A DNA stretch of 55,589 nt from Agrilactobacillus yilanensis (lineage in GTDB: Bacteria; Bacillota; Bacilli; Lactobacillales; Lactobacillaceae). This document shows positions 44,074 to 52,926 of the stretch, in pieces. The DNA lies in contig NZ_RHOY01000021.1 in the NCBI RefSeq assembly GCF_003946725.1, forward strand, positions 1-55,589, written 5' to 3'. The stretch's first letter is position 1, and each line of letters opens with the position of its first letter. Under the pieces are notes generated by a model that saw only the letters and a program-made list of their open reading frames with translations, had not been told where the DNA came from and made no database searches. A program made the translations under genes and the position numbers.

Positions 44074-45159
44074 ATGAACAATACAATTGTCAGTAATTTG
44101 AACTTAATACTTTGGGTTTGGGCGTTTATCAGTCTTGGTATTTTTTTGGCATCTTGGACTTATGAACGTCGGCGACTCCTGAATGGGATTTTATTTAATC
44201 TTTGTGTCTTGAGCTGCCTACTGCCAATTGGCTTATTTGTAATTCGTTCTGCGGATACACGGCCGCGCTTAGTTGCCGTTGTGGTCGTATTATTTGCAAT
44301 TGTGGCCGGCATTGTTTTATTGCTATTCTTATCTTTTGTTTTCCTACTACTGTGGAATGCCCGCATTGTTTGGCAGCGCGAAGCCCATACAGTGGCCAAT
44401 AGTTTAACGTTGATCTTGGCCCTTGGGATCATTGCATTGTGGATTATGAACTTAGTGGCCGTGAATCGATTTTTGCCGGATTGGATGAATCAGTTAATTG
44501 CGATTTTACCGCTGATTGTTTTTTATGTATTAGCCTCGTTTTATAATTATTTGACCAATCTATTTTTGTATCAATTTAATCGGCCCCGTTATCGCCAAGA
44601 TTACGTGATTGTTCTAGGCGCTGGCTTGTTGAACGGCACTGAAGTATCGCCTTTATTGGCGCAGCGGATTGACCGTGGTTTGAAATTTTATCGCAAGCAA
44701 GTCCAAAAGACCGGAGTCGGGCCTAAAATGGTTTTTTCCGGTGGTCAAGGCGGGGATGAAAAAATCGCAGAAGGCGCAGCCATGGCAAAATACGCCATTG
44801 CGCAAGGCTTGGCGCCGACGGATGTCTTAGCAGAAACGGAATCTAAAAATACATTAGAAAACATGCAATTTTCTAAAGCTTTAATTCAAAAAGATGCAGG
44901 CAAACCTGCCAGCGACTGCCGGGTTATTTTTGTCTCAAATAACTATCATACGTTTAGAGCAGGTATCTATGCTCGGCTGGCGGATTTAAAGGCAAATGGC
45001 ATTGGCAGCAAGACTTCAAAGTACTTTTTGCCTAATGCTGTCATTCGTGAATACATTGCCATTTTTATGATGAAAAAAAAGCAGCATATGATCGTAATTG
45101 GGACGATTGTTGGCTTAGATGTTTTATCGTTACTTTTTAACAAAATTTTTTCAGTGTAA
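44074..45159 (+). CDS. YdcF-family (DUF218) membrane protein
   Basis: This 361-residue protein has about six transmembrane helices in the first 165 residues, then a DUF218 domain. YVIVLGAGLLNGTEVSP opens that domain, FSGGQGGDEKIAEG follows, and ESKNTLENMQFSK with VSNNYHTFRAG carries its conserved polar residues. Related proteins (YdcF, SanA, ElyC) act in envelope integrity, possibly on lipid-linked sugars; the exact reaction is not known. GGGAGG precedes the ATG. Probably in one operon with the CDF exporter. Confidence 0.85.
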   Translation: MNNTIVSNLNLILWVWAFISLGIFLASWTYERRRLLNGILFNLCVLSCLLPIGLFVIRSADTRPRLVAVVVVLFAIVAGIVLLLFLSFVFLLLWNARIVWQREAHTVANSLTLILALGIIALWIMNLVAVNRFLPDWMNQLIAILPLIVFYVLASFYNYLTNLFLYQFNRPRYRQDYVIVLGAGLLNGTEVSPLLAQRIDRGLKFYRKQVQKTGVGPKMVFSGGQGGDEKIAEGAAMAKYAIAQGLAPTDVLAETESKNTLENMQFSKALIQKDAGKPASDCRVIFVSNNYHTFRAGIYARLADLKANGIGSKTSKYFLPNAVIREYIAIFMMKKKQHMIVIGTIVGLDVLSLLFNKIFSV

Positions 45160-45187
45160 TGGTGGTTTTTTTATAAAAGTTGATGTA

Positions 45188-45239
45188 GGCTTAAGACGGG
45201 TTATCCGCTTTCAAGCCGGATAACCCCGAAGTAATTTAG
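45188..45239 (+). ncRNA. Candidate structured RNA element
   Basis: A perfect 10-bp stem GGGTTATCCG (45198-45207) with CGGATAACCC (45217-45226) is enclosed by a second helix AGGCT/AGCCT. No T run follows, so it is not a terminator. It lies upstream of a small membrane peptide ORF and could be its leader structure or a separate RNA. It matches no RNA class known to me. Confidence 0.35.
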
Positions 45240-45309
45240 CCTTCGACATTCAAAGCTATTTTGCAGATAAAACTAGATCAGGTTTTTAAACCAGAGAGGG
45301 GTTATCAGT

Positions 45310-45444
45310 GTGTCACTTATCTTATTTATTTATTTGGTATCTATCGTTGCGGGGTGTAGCATTTGTCTACTCACCCATTTGCCAGAGGTTGGCCTACATA
45401 GATACAGACCGGGCAATCGACGTCATTTAAAGCGCCTGCCCTAG
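45310..45444 (+). CDS. Candidate 44-residue single-helix membrane peptide
   Basis: A GTG start, eight bases after AGAGAGGGG, opens a 44-codon frame. The N-terminal half is one hydrophobic helix (SLILFIYLVSIVAGCSICLL). The tail is basic and His/Arg-rich (GLHRYRPGNRRHLKRLP). This layout recalls type I toxins or small membrane regulators, but no family is recognised. A second open frame of 40 codons overlaps it from GTG 45308. A strong terminator follows. The whole stretch 45160-45505 may be one small transcription unit. Confidence 0.35.
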   Translation: MSLILFIYLVSIVAGCSICLLTHLPEVGLHRYRPGNRRHLKRLP

Positions 45445-45464
45445 AAATTAATATAGCATCACAC

Positions 45465-45503
45465 AAAAAGCCTTGAGGGCAATTAAACGCTCAAGGCTTT
45501 TTG
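45465..45503. terminator. Bidirectional terminator
   Basis: AAAAAGCCTTGAG pairs with CTCAAGGCTTTTT around a 12-base loop. It serves the CNNM gene on the minus strand and the small unit on the plus strand. Confidence 0.88.
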
Positions 45504-45505
45504 TA

Positions 45506-46882
45506 TTAATCTTTATCTGAAGTTTCAGGTTCACTGGCTTCAGTTTTTTTAGTTTTAAAATTATCAGTGCTGGTAACTTCAAACCAATTAACATAGGCAT
45601 GTTCATAATCAACGACTTTAAAAGAAAAGCGATCAATTTTAATCACACTATCTTGCTTTAAATCTGGATAATTATCAATAATGTAACCGGCAACTGTCGT
45701 GACATCAGAAGCTTGAAATTCTGGAATGCGACATTTGAAGAAACGCTCAAAGTCATACAAAGTAGTTTTGCCGCTGACATTATACGTATGGGCATCTTTT
45801 TTGATGATGTATTCATCAGAGACATCATCAATTTCATCTTTGACCGTTCCGAATAGTTCTTCATAAATATCTTTATCCGTGACAATCCCACTAGTCCCGC
45901 CATATTCGTCCACGACCACCACAATAGGGGTCTGCCGTTTGATCATTTGGTTCAAAATATCTTGAATTGGCATACTTTCGGGGACCGTAATCATTGAACG
46001 CAACAGGCGGCTGATGCCAATATGGCCATCGACTTGATCTTGGCGGACGAGATCATAAGCATAGACGTAACCAAGAATTTTGTCTTTATCATTTTCAGCG
46101 ACCACTGGAAAACGACTGTAGCCTTGTTGCAAGTAGTCTTTGATCACATCGTCAACTGTGTCTGTAATATCTACCACGTACAGGCTTGTTCGGTCAACCA
46201 TAATATCCTTAGCCACTTTGTCATTTAAGTCAAAGGCACGTTGCATGTACAAATAATCGTTTTGATCCATCTCACCGTTCGTCACGGAAAGCTGGGTTAA
46301 TTTTAAAATCTCAGATTGTGAGAAGACTTCATTTTCTTCATCTGCAGGCTTCAATCCAATCAGCCGCACAATCCCTAAAGCAGATTTGTTCAGTAACCAT
46401 ACGAAAGGATAGAAGACGGTATGAAAGGCTTTTAACGGGGTTACAACGATCATTAAGACCCGAATCGGCATATCAATACTGATGTTTTTAGGCACAATTT
46501 CAGTAATCACCACTTCCAGGTAAGTTAACAAAGCAACCCCTAAAATGGCCCCGACTAAGTTTAAACTCTGACCGGCCAATAAATGGGTCCAGCCAAAAAA
46601 CTCTACCAGCAAAGTGCGGATGGTATCTTCCCCAATCCAACCTAAGATAATCCCAGTCATACTGGTCCCAACTTGGGTGGTAGAGAGATATTCATTCAAA
46701 TTTTTGACCATATACAGGGCATTTCTCAGCTTACGCTTATTGCCTTGACCTTCATTAAGCCGTTCTTCCAGCTGACTGACACGTGCTTGTACTAGGGCAA
46801 ATTCAGCAGCTACGAAGAAGGCGGCTAAGATGAAGGTGACTAAGATAATAATGATATTGTTCAACAGCTGACCCTCGTCCAA
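45506..46882 (-). CDS. CNNM/CorB-family membrane protein with CBS pair
   Basis: This 458-residue protein has an N-terminal DUF21 domain of four transmembrane helices (about 1-190), a CBS pair (about 210-335: MVDRTSLYVVDI, VVVDEYGGTSGIVTDKDI) and a C-terminal transporter-associated domain (about 350-435). Such proteins, often annotated hemolysin-like, export Mg2+ or control divalent cation balance. The start is TTG at 46882, seven bases after GAGG. A final tail rich in Thr, Glu and Asp is extra. It may share control with the other metal transporters in the window, but none is linked to it. Confidence 0.9.
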   Translation of the reverse strand: MDEGQLLNNIIIILVTFILAAFFVAAEFALVQARVSQLEERLNEGQGNKRKLRNALYMVKNLNEYLSTTQVGTSMTGIILGWIGEDTIRTLLVEFFGWTHLLAGQSLNLVGAILGVALLTYLEVVITEIVPKNISIDMPIRVLMIVVTPLKAFHTVFYPFVWLLNKSALGIVRLIGLKPADEENEVFSQSEILKLTQLSVTNGEMDQNDYLYMQRAFDLNDKVAKDIMVDRTSLYVVDITDTVDDVIKDYLQQGYSRFPVVAENDKDKILGYVYAYDLVRQDQVDGHIGISRLLRSMITVPESMPIQDILNQMIKRQTPIVVVVDEYGGTSGIVTDKDIYEELFGTVKDEIDDVSDEYIIKKDAHTYNVSGKTTLYDFERFFKCRIPEFQASDVTTVAGYIIDNYPDLKQDSVIKIDRFSFKVVDYEHAYVNWFEVTSTDNFKTKKTEASEPETSDKD

Positions 46883-46914
46883 TTAAATTCCTCATTTCTA
46901 AAACTTATTTTTAG

Positions 46915-48468
46915 TTATTCATTCACGGTTACGTTGGTACTAGGCACCCATTGATCGGCACCTAGATTGTACCAGTCAATACCGCCAATGTTTACAACTT
47001 GATGATACCGCCAAGCGCTGCCAGTTGCAAAAAGTCGGCCGGTAACTTGTTGATCATAATAAGGCGAATTATAAGCGGCGATTTGTTGACCATAGGCTTT
47101 GTCAATCGTAAGCACACCTTGTTTTTGCACATTGCTTAATTCTAAAAAGCGGCCGTTTACCCATTGGTTTTTACCGATGTTATAAAAATATTGCTGGTTA
47201 ATGAAGGTTTTACCATAAGTCCGCCATTGGGTATTGTTCGCCAGTTTTTGACCGGTGGCTTGCCCATTGATTGGGGCAGTGAGCACTTGAGTTTTACCGC
47301 CAGGGGCATTTTTAATTGTTCCGATACCAGCTTCTTGAATATCAATTTGCTGTAAAGCACTGGTTTTATCCACGAGCTGAGTATCATCTGTAATATTAAA
47401 CAGTTTAAATTGATAGGTGTAGCCGTTAGGATAGTTTTGCAAACCATTTAAAGTCACGGTATATTGATGGCCGCTGACTAAAGGCAAGGTAGGTGTAAAA
47501 GTATAAACGCTCTTATAGCTGCCGTATTGGTAAATACTGGCATCTAAAAGGTCATTGGCGTTTTGCTGCTGATTGGTTGTTTCGTCTTTAATAACAACAT
47601 TTAAGTCGCCACTAGCTTGCTGTTTTTCAGAGAAATAAATGGACCAAGGGACTAGGTGATGGTTGTAGACAGGTTTTGTCAAGGCTTCCAACGGGAAAAC
47701 ACCGGCACTAGGATAGGTCACGATATTTTTTTGCGGCTGGGCACTGCTTGCCGTTAGCCAATTGTCGTTCATCACCATCATATCTACATATTTCCAAGAA
47801 TTAGTACCATAAGCGGCCCCGATCCCAAAGTTTTGTAGGTAAGGGGATAAAATCCAAGCCCGGTGACCGGTATCATTACCGTCAATATTGTTATTATCAG
47901 CGATCAGACCGTCTACCGTAGAGCCTGCACTCTCACCATTAGCTCTAAAGTACAAGTTGCTGGCATTCGTCACAAATTGAGCTTGCTGCCACACATACGT
48001 TGAAATGTAATCGGGGCGGGTGGCATTGGCGAGACCATGTTGACTGAGCATCGGATTGGCGTTAACACCTGCCAGAACACTAGCGCCAACTTGGGAAAGA
48101 TAGTTTTGGTCGTTAGTGGTCTGTACACTAGGCAACCCCACAAGTCTGCGGTAATAATTTAGCCATTGGGTTGTTGCATCAATATAATTATGTTTAATTT
48201 GACCCACTCTAAAAGGCGCGCCACTTAGGTTGGTAGGTGAGGCGTAGATCGTTTGGGCATTGTATTCCGTCTGATCCATTTTTTTGTATAAAGCGGTCAG
48301 TTCCCGGATTTGGCGCTGTTCCGCTGTGGTATATGTATGATCGTCGGTTGGTGCGGCTACTGTAGCAGCAGCTGTGGTAGTGGTTGCTTGGACTTGATCT
48401 AAGCTAAGACTCAAACTCAAAGCCCCCAAAATAGCGGCTGAGTAGCATCCAAATTTTGTTAAGTTCAT
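46915..48468 (-). CDS. Secreted CAP-domain protein with C-terminal SLAP repeats
   Basis: This 517-residue exported protein has a signal peptide at about 1-29 ending in VQA. A Thr/Ala-rich stretch leads to a CAP/SCP domain (about 85-235) with NYYRRLVGLPSVQ, LSQHGLA and the GHRAWILSP signature. A middle beta-rich part (about 240-380) follows. At the C-terminus are two SLAP-type cell-wall binding repeats, seen in the pairs VNGRFLEL and WYNLGADQWVPSTNV. It is thus probably held at the cell wall by electrostatic or polymer binding. Its role is unknown; CAP proteins of lactobacilli are common surface proteins. AAGGGAG precedes the ATG. Confidence 0.85.
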   Translation of the reverse strand: MNLTKFGCYSAAILGALSLSLSLDQVQATTTTAAATVAAPTDDHTYTTAEQRQIRELTALYKKMDQTEYNAQTIYASPTNLSGAPFRVGQIKHNYIDATTQWLNYYRRLVGLPSVQTTNDQNYLSQVGASVLAGVNANPMLSQHGLANATRPDYISTYVWQQAQFVTNASNLYFRANGESAGSTVDGLIADNNNIDGNDTGHRAWILSPYLQNFGIGAAYGTNSWKYVDMMVMNDNWLTASSAQPQKNIVTYPSAGVFPLEALTKPVYNHHLVPWSIYFSEKQQASGDLNVVIKDETTNQQQNANDLLDASIYQYGSYKSVYTFTPTLPLVSGHQYTVTLNGLQNYPNGYTYQFKLFNITDDTQLVDKTSALQQIDIQEAGIGTIKNAPGGKTQVLTAPINGQATGQKLANNTQWRTYGKTFINQQYFYNIGKNQWVNGRFLELSNVQKQGVLTIDKAYGQQIAAYNSPYYDQQVTGRLFATGSAWRYHQVVNIGGIDWYNLGADQWVPSTNVTVNE

Positions 48469-48611
48469 TTAAAGCACTCCCTTCCCAATATCTAATATTA
48501 ATTATAACGAATTTTCCGTGTAAAAAGTATTAATAAGTAGATTTTACCGTAGATAATGGGGATAATTAATTAAGTAGACTGAAAAATTTTTTATATTTTT
48601 TCAAGGTCGGC

Positions 48612-48640
48612 TTGCGACCCGCTATAACGCTGTCTATAAT
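48612..48640 (+). promoter_or_regulatory. Promoter of the MerR-like/coiled-coil operon
   Basis: TTGCGA (48612-48617), 17 bases and a perfect TATAAT (48635-48640) lie 38 bases before the start codon. This is a strong consensus-spaced promoter. Confidence 0.8.
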
Positions 48641-48678
48641 GGTGGTATAACGGTCAAATTAAAGTAGGAGGTGTGGAC

Positions 48679-49407
48679 ATGGCTGGTAACCATGAATTTA
48701 AGGAATACAAGACACCAAGTCAAGTAGCGCAACTTATTGGCGTCAGTGTGCCAACGTTACGCAAATACTCACTAATGATTGAAAAAGCAACAACTGAGCG
48801 TTATTTTGAACGCAACCAGCAAAACACCCGCTTATATACACAAGAAAATGTAGAACGTCTAAAAGAATTAACAAAATTAAGCAAAAGCCCGGATCGGACA
48901 CTACAAGACGTGATTGCCCAGCTGTATACCATCACCGAGTCAAAAGCAACGACAGCCACTGGGAATGCACCTACTGGCACGGCTCAGCCGGTTCAGCGGC
49001 CGACAGCAACGAATGAAATTGCCCCGGTGGAGCAGTTTATGAATGTTTTGACAAATATGCAAGATACGGTCACCCAGCAAAAACAAACCATTGACGCCTT
49101 GCAGCAGCAATTAAAAATTGTTCAAGAACAAAATTTAGCTATTTTAGAGCATCTGAATCATACCGACGGGGCAACGGATTTTGAAGAAGGGATCCGTTTG
49201 CCAGATGAAAATAAATTGCATATTACGGAAATGAGTCAGCCTGAAAGCGTTGCTGAAAACTATGAAGCGCTAGAAAATAAACACGCTATTGTAGACGATG
49301 ATTTAGACGCTGCTGAGAAAGTAGTTAGACCTCGGACTTTGCAAGATATGCAGCTGGAGCCAGAGCCTAAAAAGCATTGGTGGCAAAGACTGATGGATCG
49401 TTCGTAA
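48679..49407 (+). CDS. MerR-like HTH protein with coiled-coil C-terminus
   Basis: This 242-residue protein begins with a MerR-type winged helix (KTPSQVAQLIGVSVPTLRKYS, then the wing region with RLYTQENVERLKEL). A Thr/Ala/Pro-rich linker follows, then a coiled coil rich in Gln (about 120-165) and an acidic C-terminal part ending in KKHWWQRLMDRS. No effector-binding domain is seen. Such HTH plus coiled-coil proteins may act as chromosome-binding or polar proteins (RacA-like) rather than metal sensors. The start is ATG at 48679, seven bases after AGGAGG. It opens an operon with the next two genes. Confidence 0.7.
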   Translation: MAGNHEFKEYKTPSQVAQLIGVSVPTLRKYSLMIEKATTERYFERNQQNTRLYTQENVERLKELTKLSKSPDRTLQDVIAQLYTITESKATTATGNAPTGTAQPVQRPTATNEIAPVEQFMNVLTNMQDTVTQQKQTIDALQQQLKIVQEQNLAILEHLNHTDGATDFEEGIRLPDENKLHITEMSQPESVAENYEALENKHAIVDDDLDAAEKVVRPRTLQDMQLEPEPKKHWWQRLMDRS

Positions 49408-49483
49408 TAAATAAGTTTCGTCGGTGGTAAAGTTTGATAAAATAAGAATAGACATGTGATAAAAGGAAATGGGGGAAGCGACT

Positions 49484-51082
49484 ATGGCACTTTTTGGTAA
49501 CAATCCAGATAACAACAATCTCCAAGATCCAAAGGAAAAACGGGATAAACAAACGAAGCGACCTAATGAATCGGTACCGCAGTCTGAATTTGCCGGACTA
49601 GATTTTGATGACTTAAACGGACCGTCTCAACCGTCAATGCCCACTAATGACCCAACGCCTTATTATGAAGCACCCACTGCACCCATGACGGCGCCAACAG
49701 AATTTGCAGAAGGACAGCCAGACTTTTTGGCTGAAAATACACCGCATAGTGTCAACCAGCCGGCACCAACACCGACTGCAGCGCCATTCAAGGCCACACC
49801 GGATGTGTCACCAGTCCCACCGTTGAACCCTGAACAAAACACCATGCCTTATCAATCACAGCCAACACCATCTGCGACGTACCCTTGGAAGCAGACACAA
49901 CAGCAGTTGGTTAACTTACAGCAGCAAGAAGATACGTTAAAACAACAATTAAAACAAGAACTATTAGATCAACGGAGCTTTTTAAAACATGATTTGCGGC
50001 GGCAGAATTTAAATTTAATTAATAGCCAAACAAAAGTCGGGGATGGCGCTCAAAAGATTCAAAGTCAAATTGATGAAGTGAATGACGGCCTCGTCCAATG
50101 GTTCGGTACTAAAAAAATTGCCAATCATGTTTTCTTTAATAAAAAACGAACTTATTACTTACTGGAAGATAGTCTAGCCATCACGAATGATTCCGTGCAA
50201 AAGGGATTGTTGGGCCAATTAAAACAGCTATTTGAGGGCATGCAAATGGCTTTAGGGCATATTTCCGCAAATTATAACGATCAGCTGAATTTAGTCGGGC
50301 AGGAATTGCGGCAGCAAGGTTTGTTGACGAAAAATACACAGCTGATTAATAAATATCAAGACTTGCAAGAATATAATAAAAATCTAAATCATAGACCGGT
50401 AGATGTGCCAATTGCCGGCAATATGTCCACCGTTCATGACACCGAAAATCGAGCGGATAAAGTTTATGATGCCAAGCAACAGCTGATCATGATCATTTAC
50501 TATCAATCTGAAAAACAGATTCATGTCATTGAACATTATCGGGAAAACGTCGTGATTAGCCGGGATATTTTTGACCGGAACGGTGCGATTTCAGCAACTC
50601 AATATTTTGATCAAAGTAATAACAAACGCATTATTCGAGAAAATTTCTACCGGACCGATGGCTCACTGGTTTTAATTAAAAGCTATCAAGATAATGAACC
50701 TTATATTCAATTATTAAGTCGTTCCAACGTTTTAATGGCGATCTTTAATTCAGAACTAGAATTAACGTTGTGGTGGTTAGAAAACCATGTATTTGATGCG
50801 GAGACAACGATTTTAATTAGTGTCGATTCACCGTTATATCAGCCGTTATTAACGTTAGAAAATCGTCAAGTAGAGATTCTGCCAATTTTGGACAATTATG
50901 AAGCCAATACTGAGATTACGGACCAGTTAATGCAGGAAAATGCGCCAATTGACAGCTTACTAGTGACACAGTCAGCGGCTAAAACTTATCTTGAAAACAA
51001 TACGCAACATGATTTAGATATTTCTGTTTTACCGGCCGGGACAGCGACGCCGGATTTTGAAGCAGAGTCTCAGAAGTTTTAA
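49484..51082 (+). CDS. Large protein with disordered N-terminus, coiled coil and YD-like segment
   Basis: I do not recognise this 532-residue protein as a whole. The first 130 residues are rich in Pro, Thr, Asn and Gln and look disordered. A long coiled coil follows (about 140-185, QQQEDTLKQQLKQELL and on) with further helices to about 300. A beta-rich region (about 330-420) has repeated aromatic-Asp-Gly units (DIFDRNGAIS, YFDQS, FYRTDGS) that recall the accessory N-terminal domains of some surface glycosyltransferases, but no catalytic glycosyltransferase domain follows. The start is ATG at 49484 after GGGGGA. It lies between the MerR-like and nitrilase-like genes in one operon. Confidence 0.6.
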   Translation: MALFGNNPDNNNLQDPKEKRDKQTKRPNESVPQSEFAGLDFDDLNGPSQPSMPTNDPTPYYEAPTAPMTAPTEFAEGQPDFLAENTPHSVNQPAPTPTAAPFKATPDVSPVPPLNPEQNTMPYQSQPTPSATYPWKQTQQQLVNLQQQEDTLKQQLKQELLDQRSFLKHDLRRQNLNLINSQTKVGDGAQKIQSQIDEVNDGLVQWFGTKKIANHVFFNKKRTYYLLEDSLAITNDSVQKGLLGQLKQLFEGMQMALGHISANYNDQLNLVGQELRQQGLLTKNTQLINKYQDLQEYNKNLNHRPVDVPIAGNMSTVHDTENRADKVYDAKQQLIMIIYYQSEKQIHVIEHYRENVVISRDIFDRNGAISATQYFDQSNNKRIIRENFYRTDGSLVLIKSYQDNEPYIQLLSRSNVLMAIFNSELELTLWWLENHVFDAETTILISVDSPLYQPLLTLENRQVEILPILDNYEANTEITDQLMQENAPIDSLLVTQSAAKTYLENNTQHDLDISVLPAGTATPDFEAESQKF

Positions 51083-51112
51083 TTTAAGCTGACGTCAGAA
51101 ATGGGGCATTTG

Positions 51113-51904
51113 ATGACAAAGTTAAAAGTAGCACTGGCTCAGATGGATATTGCATTTGGGGCACCGGCGCAAAATTTTGAAAAAGTAGCCGCTTTTGTAG
51201 CACAGGCGGCTGAACAGCACGCGGATATTGTGGCCTTTCCTGAAATGTGGAATACCGGCTATGCCTTGAAGCAATTAGGGCAGTTGGCTGATGTAAATGG
51301 CCTGGAGACACAAAAAAAATTGAGTCAGCTGGCTAAAACGTATCACATTTATATATTTGGCGGCTCAGTGGCCGTTGCTGCAGATCAAAAATTTTATAAC
51401 ACCACTTATGTCTTTGATAATGAAGGCCAGTTATTGAGTACGTACCAAAAAGTACATCTATTTGGGTTGATGCATGAAGGCGATTTTATGGCTGCTGGCC
51501 AGCAAGCGAGTCATTTTGATGTTTTGGGCGTTCCGGCAACCAATGTGATTTGCTATGATATTCGTTTTCCAGAATGGCTACGAAAATTGAGTGCAGCTGG
51601 CAGCCAACTTATTTTTGTACCTGCGGAATGGCCAAGCGTGCGCACGCCGCAGTGGACACGCCTATTAGCAGCTCGGGCGATTGAAAATCAAAGTTTTGTA
51701 GTCGCCATTAATCGAGTGGGACAAGATCCAGATAACGTTTTTGGCGGCCATTCTTTAGTGCTGGATCCATTAGGCAATGAATTATTATGTCTTGACGACC
51801 AAGAACAGCTGCAGGTGGTAACAATTGACTTAGCAGAAATTGATAAAATTCGTGGCGAGATTCCAGTTTTTGAGGATCGCCGCGTAGATTTATATTATGA
51901 CTAA
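51113..51904 (+). CDS. Carbon-nitrogen hydrolase (nitrilase family)
   Basis: This 263-residue amidase shows the Glu-Lys-Cys triad of the family: FPEMWNTGY (Glu), TYQKVHLFG (Lys) and NVICYDIRFPEW (Cys). Length and the CYDIRFPEW type fit omega-amidase or YafV-like members that hydrolyse 2-oxoglutaramate or similar amides. The substrate is an inference. The start is ATG at 51113; the ATG at 51101 lies inside the GGGG ribosome site. It is the last gene of the three-gene operon and ends at a clear terminator. Confidence 0.88.
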   Translation: MTKLKVALAQMDIAFGAPAQNFEKVAAFVAQAAEQHADIVAFPEMWNTGYALKQLGQLADVNGLETQKKLSQLAKTYHIYIFGGSVAVAADQKFYNTTYVFDNEGQLLSTYQKVHLFGLMHEGDFMAAGQQASHFDVLGVPATNVICYDIRFPEWLRKLSAAGSQLIFVPAEWPSVRTPQWTRLLAARAIENQSFVVAINRVGQDPDNVFGGHSLVLDPLGNELLCLDDQEQLQVVTIDLAEIDKIRGEIPVFEDRRVDLYYD

Positions 51905-51920
51905 AATAAAATAGCGATTG

Positions 51921-51969
51921 AAATACTCCAAATTGTTAGATATGATTCTAACGACTTAGAGTATTTTTT
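51921..51969 (+). terminator. Terminator after the nitrilase-like gene
   Basis: AATACTC pairs with GAGTATT, with an inner GTTAGA/TCTAAC hairpin, followed by seven T residues. Confidence 0.85.
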
Positions 51970-52103
51970 TGTGAATGGCCCCTTGAGATTAAATTAATGA
52001 TACTATTGGGGTGCAAATAATTTTCTGAGCGCAATGCTCAATTAACATATTGACTAAACAGGGTCTGATCCCGATGGAATTAGGACCCACAAAGGAGAAA
52101 GTT

Positions 52104-52826
52104 GTGGCTGATCTAGTCTATCAACGCGTGATTAAAGCGTTACAAAATCAAATTGATGCCGGCAAGTTTTCAGATTTGAAATTACCGAATGAACGTATTC
52201 TAGCTGAAGAATTTCAAGTGAGCCGGAGCAGTATAAAAAAAGCTTTAAATAGTTTGATTCAGCGGGGCGTTGTCTTTCAAAAGCAAGGCGCCGGCACCTT
52301 TATTAATCCCTTATATTTAAAAAATCGGCCTATGTTTGATATTGCTGGCGATAATGTCGGGGTTACAGATACCTTTCAACGCAATGGCAAACGGCCGGAT
52401 ATTAAAGTGATTGATTTTAATGTTGTACCGGCTAGTCCAGAAGTTCAAGAATCTTTATTTTTGGAGCCCGGCGAATTTGTTTATGAAATTCAGCGGCTGC
52501 GGTCTTTTGATGATCAGCCTTTTATGATTGAAGATGGTTTTGTCCCAATTAAGCTAGTTCCAGATTTGACTAAAAAAAATATTGCTGGTTCATTGTACAA
52601 ATACTTGCATGAATCCCGAAACATTGCGGTAACCCGGTCATTTCTGACGATCTCTGCAGATGTCTCCACGGCAAACGACCAAAAGTTATTAAATCTTAAA
52701 CCGGTGGAACCGGTGGGCGTGATGGAAGGGATTTTCTTCATGGATCGGGGCACACCCATTGAATTTTCGCACATGCGATTGCATTATAAATTTATGCGCT
52801 ACAACACTTTCACCTTGTTAAATTAA
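52104..52826 (+). CDS. GntR-family regulator with UTRA domain
   Basis: This 240-residue repressor or activator has an N-terminal winged helix (LPNERILAEEFQVSRSSIKKAL, then GAGTFIN for the wing) and a C-terminal UTRA ligand domain (about 95-235) of the HutC subgroup, which binds small metabolites such as sugar phosphates. The start is GTG at 52104, six bases after AAAGGAG; the frame runs 18 codons further upstream without a ribosome site. It lies 100 bases before the phosphoketolase gene in the same direction and may regulate that gene or itself. This is an inference from position. Confidence 0.88.
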   Translation: MADLVYQRVIKALQNQIDAGKFSDLKLPNERILAEEFQVSRSSIKKALNSLIQRGVVFQKQGAGTFINPLYLKNRPMFDIAGDNVGVTDTFQRNGKRPDIKVIDFNVVPASPEVQESLFLEPGEFVYEIQRLRSFDDQPFMIEDGFVPIKLVPDLTKKNIAGSLYKYLHESRNIAVTRSFLTISADVSTANDQKLLNLKPVEPVGVMEGIFFMDRGTPIEFSHMRLHYKFMRYNTFTLLN

Positions 52827-52854
52827 AATTGGTACGTTCCTTTTGCGAAATTGG

Positions 52855-52883
52855 TTGACATATTGATTTTTTTTGCTTATGAT
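52855..52883 (+). promoter_or_regulatory. Phosphoketolase promoter
   Basis: A perfect TTGACA (52855-52860), 17 bases and TATGAT (52878-52883) lie 43 bases before the ATG. It fits a highly expressed catabolic gene with its own promoter downstream of gntR. Confidence 0.85.
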
Positions 52884-52926
52884 AGAACCATAAACTAACA
52901 ACTGTCATACAAATAGGAGGATCACA

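Noticed and set aside
45448-45636. Small ORFs antisense or out of frame within the CNNM gene
   Set aside because: They lack ribosome sites and lie within a strongly supported gene; the same holds for similar frames inside pepF, glpK, feoB and the phosphoketolase gene.
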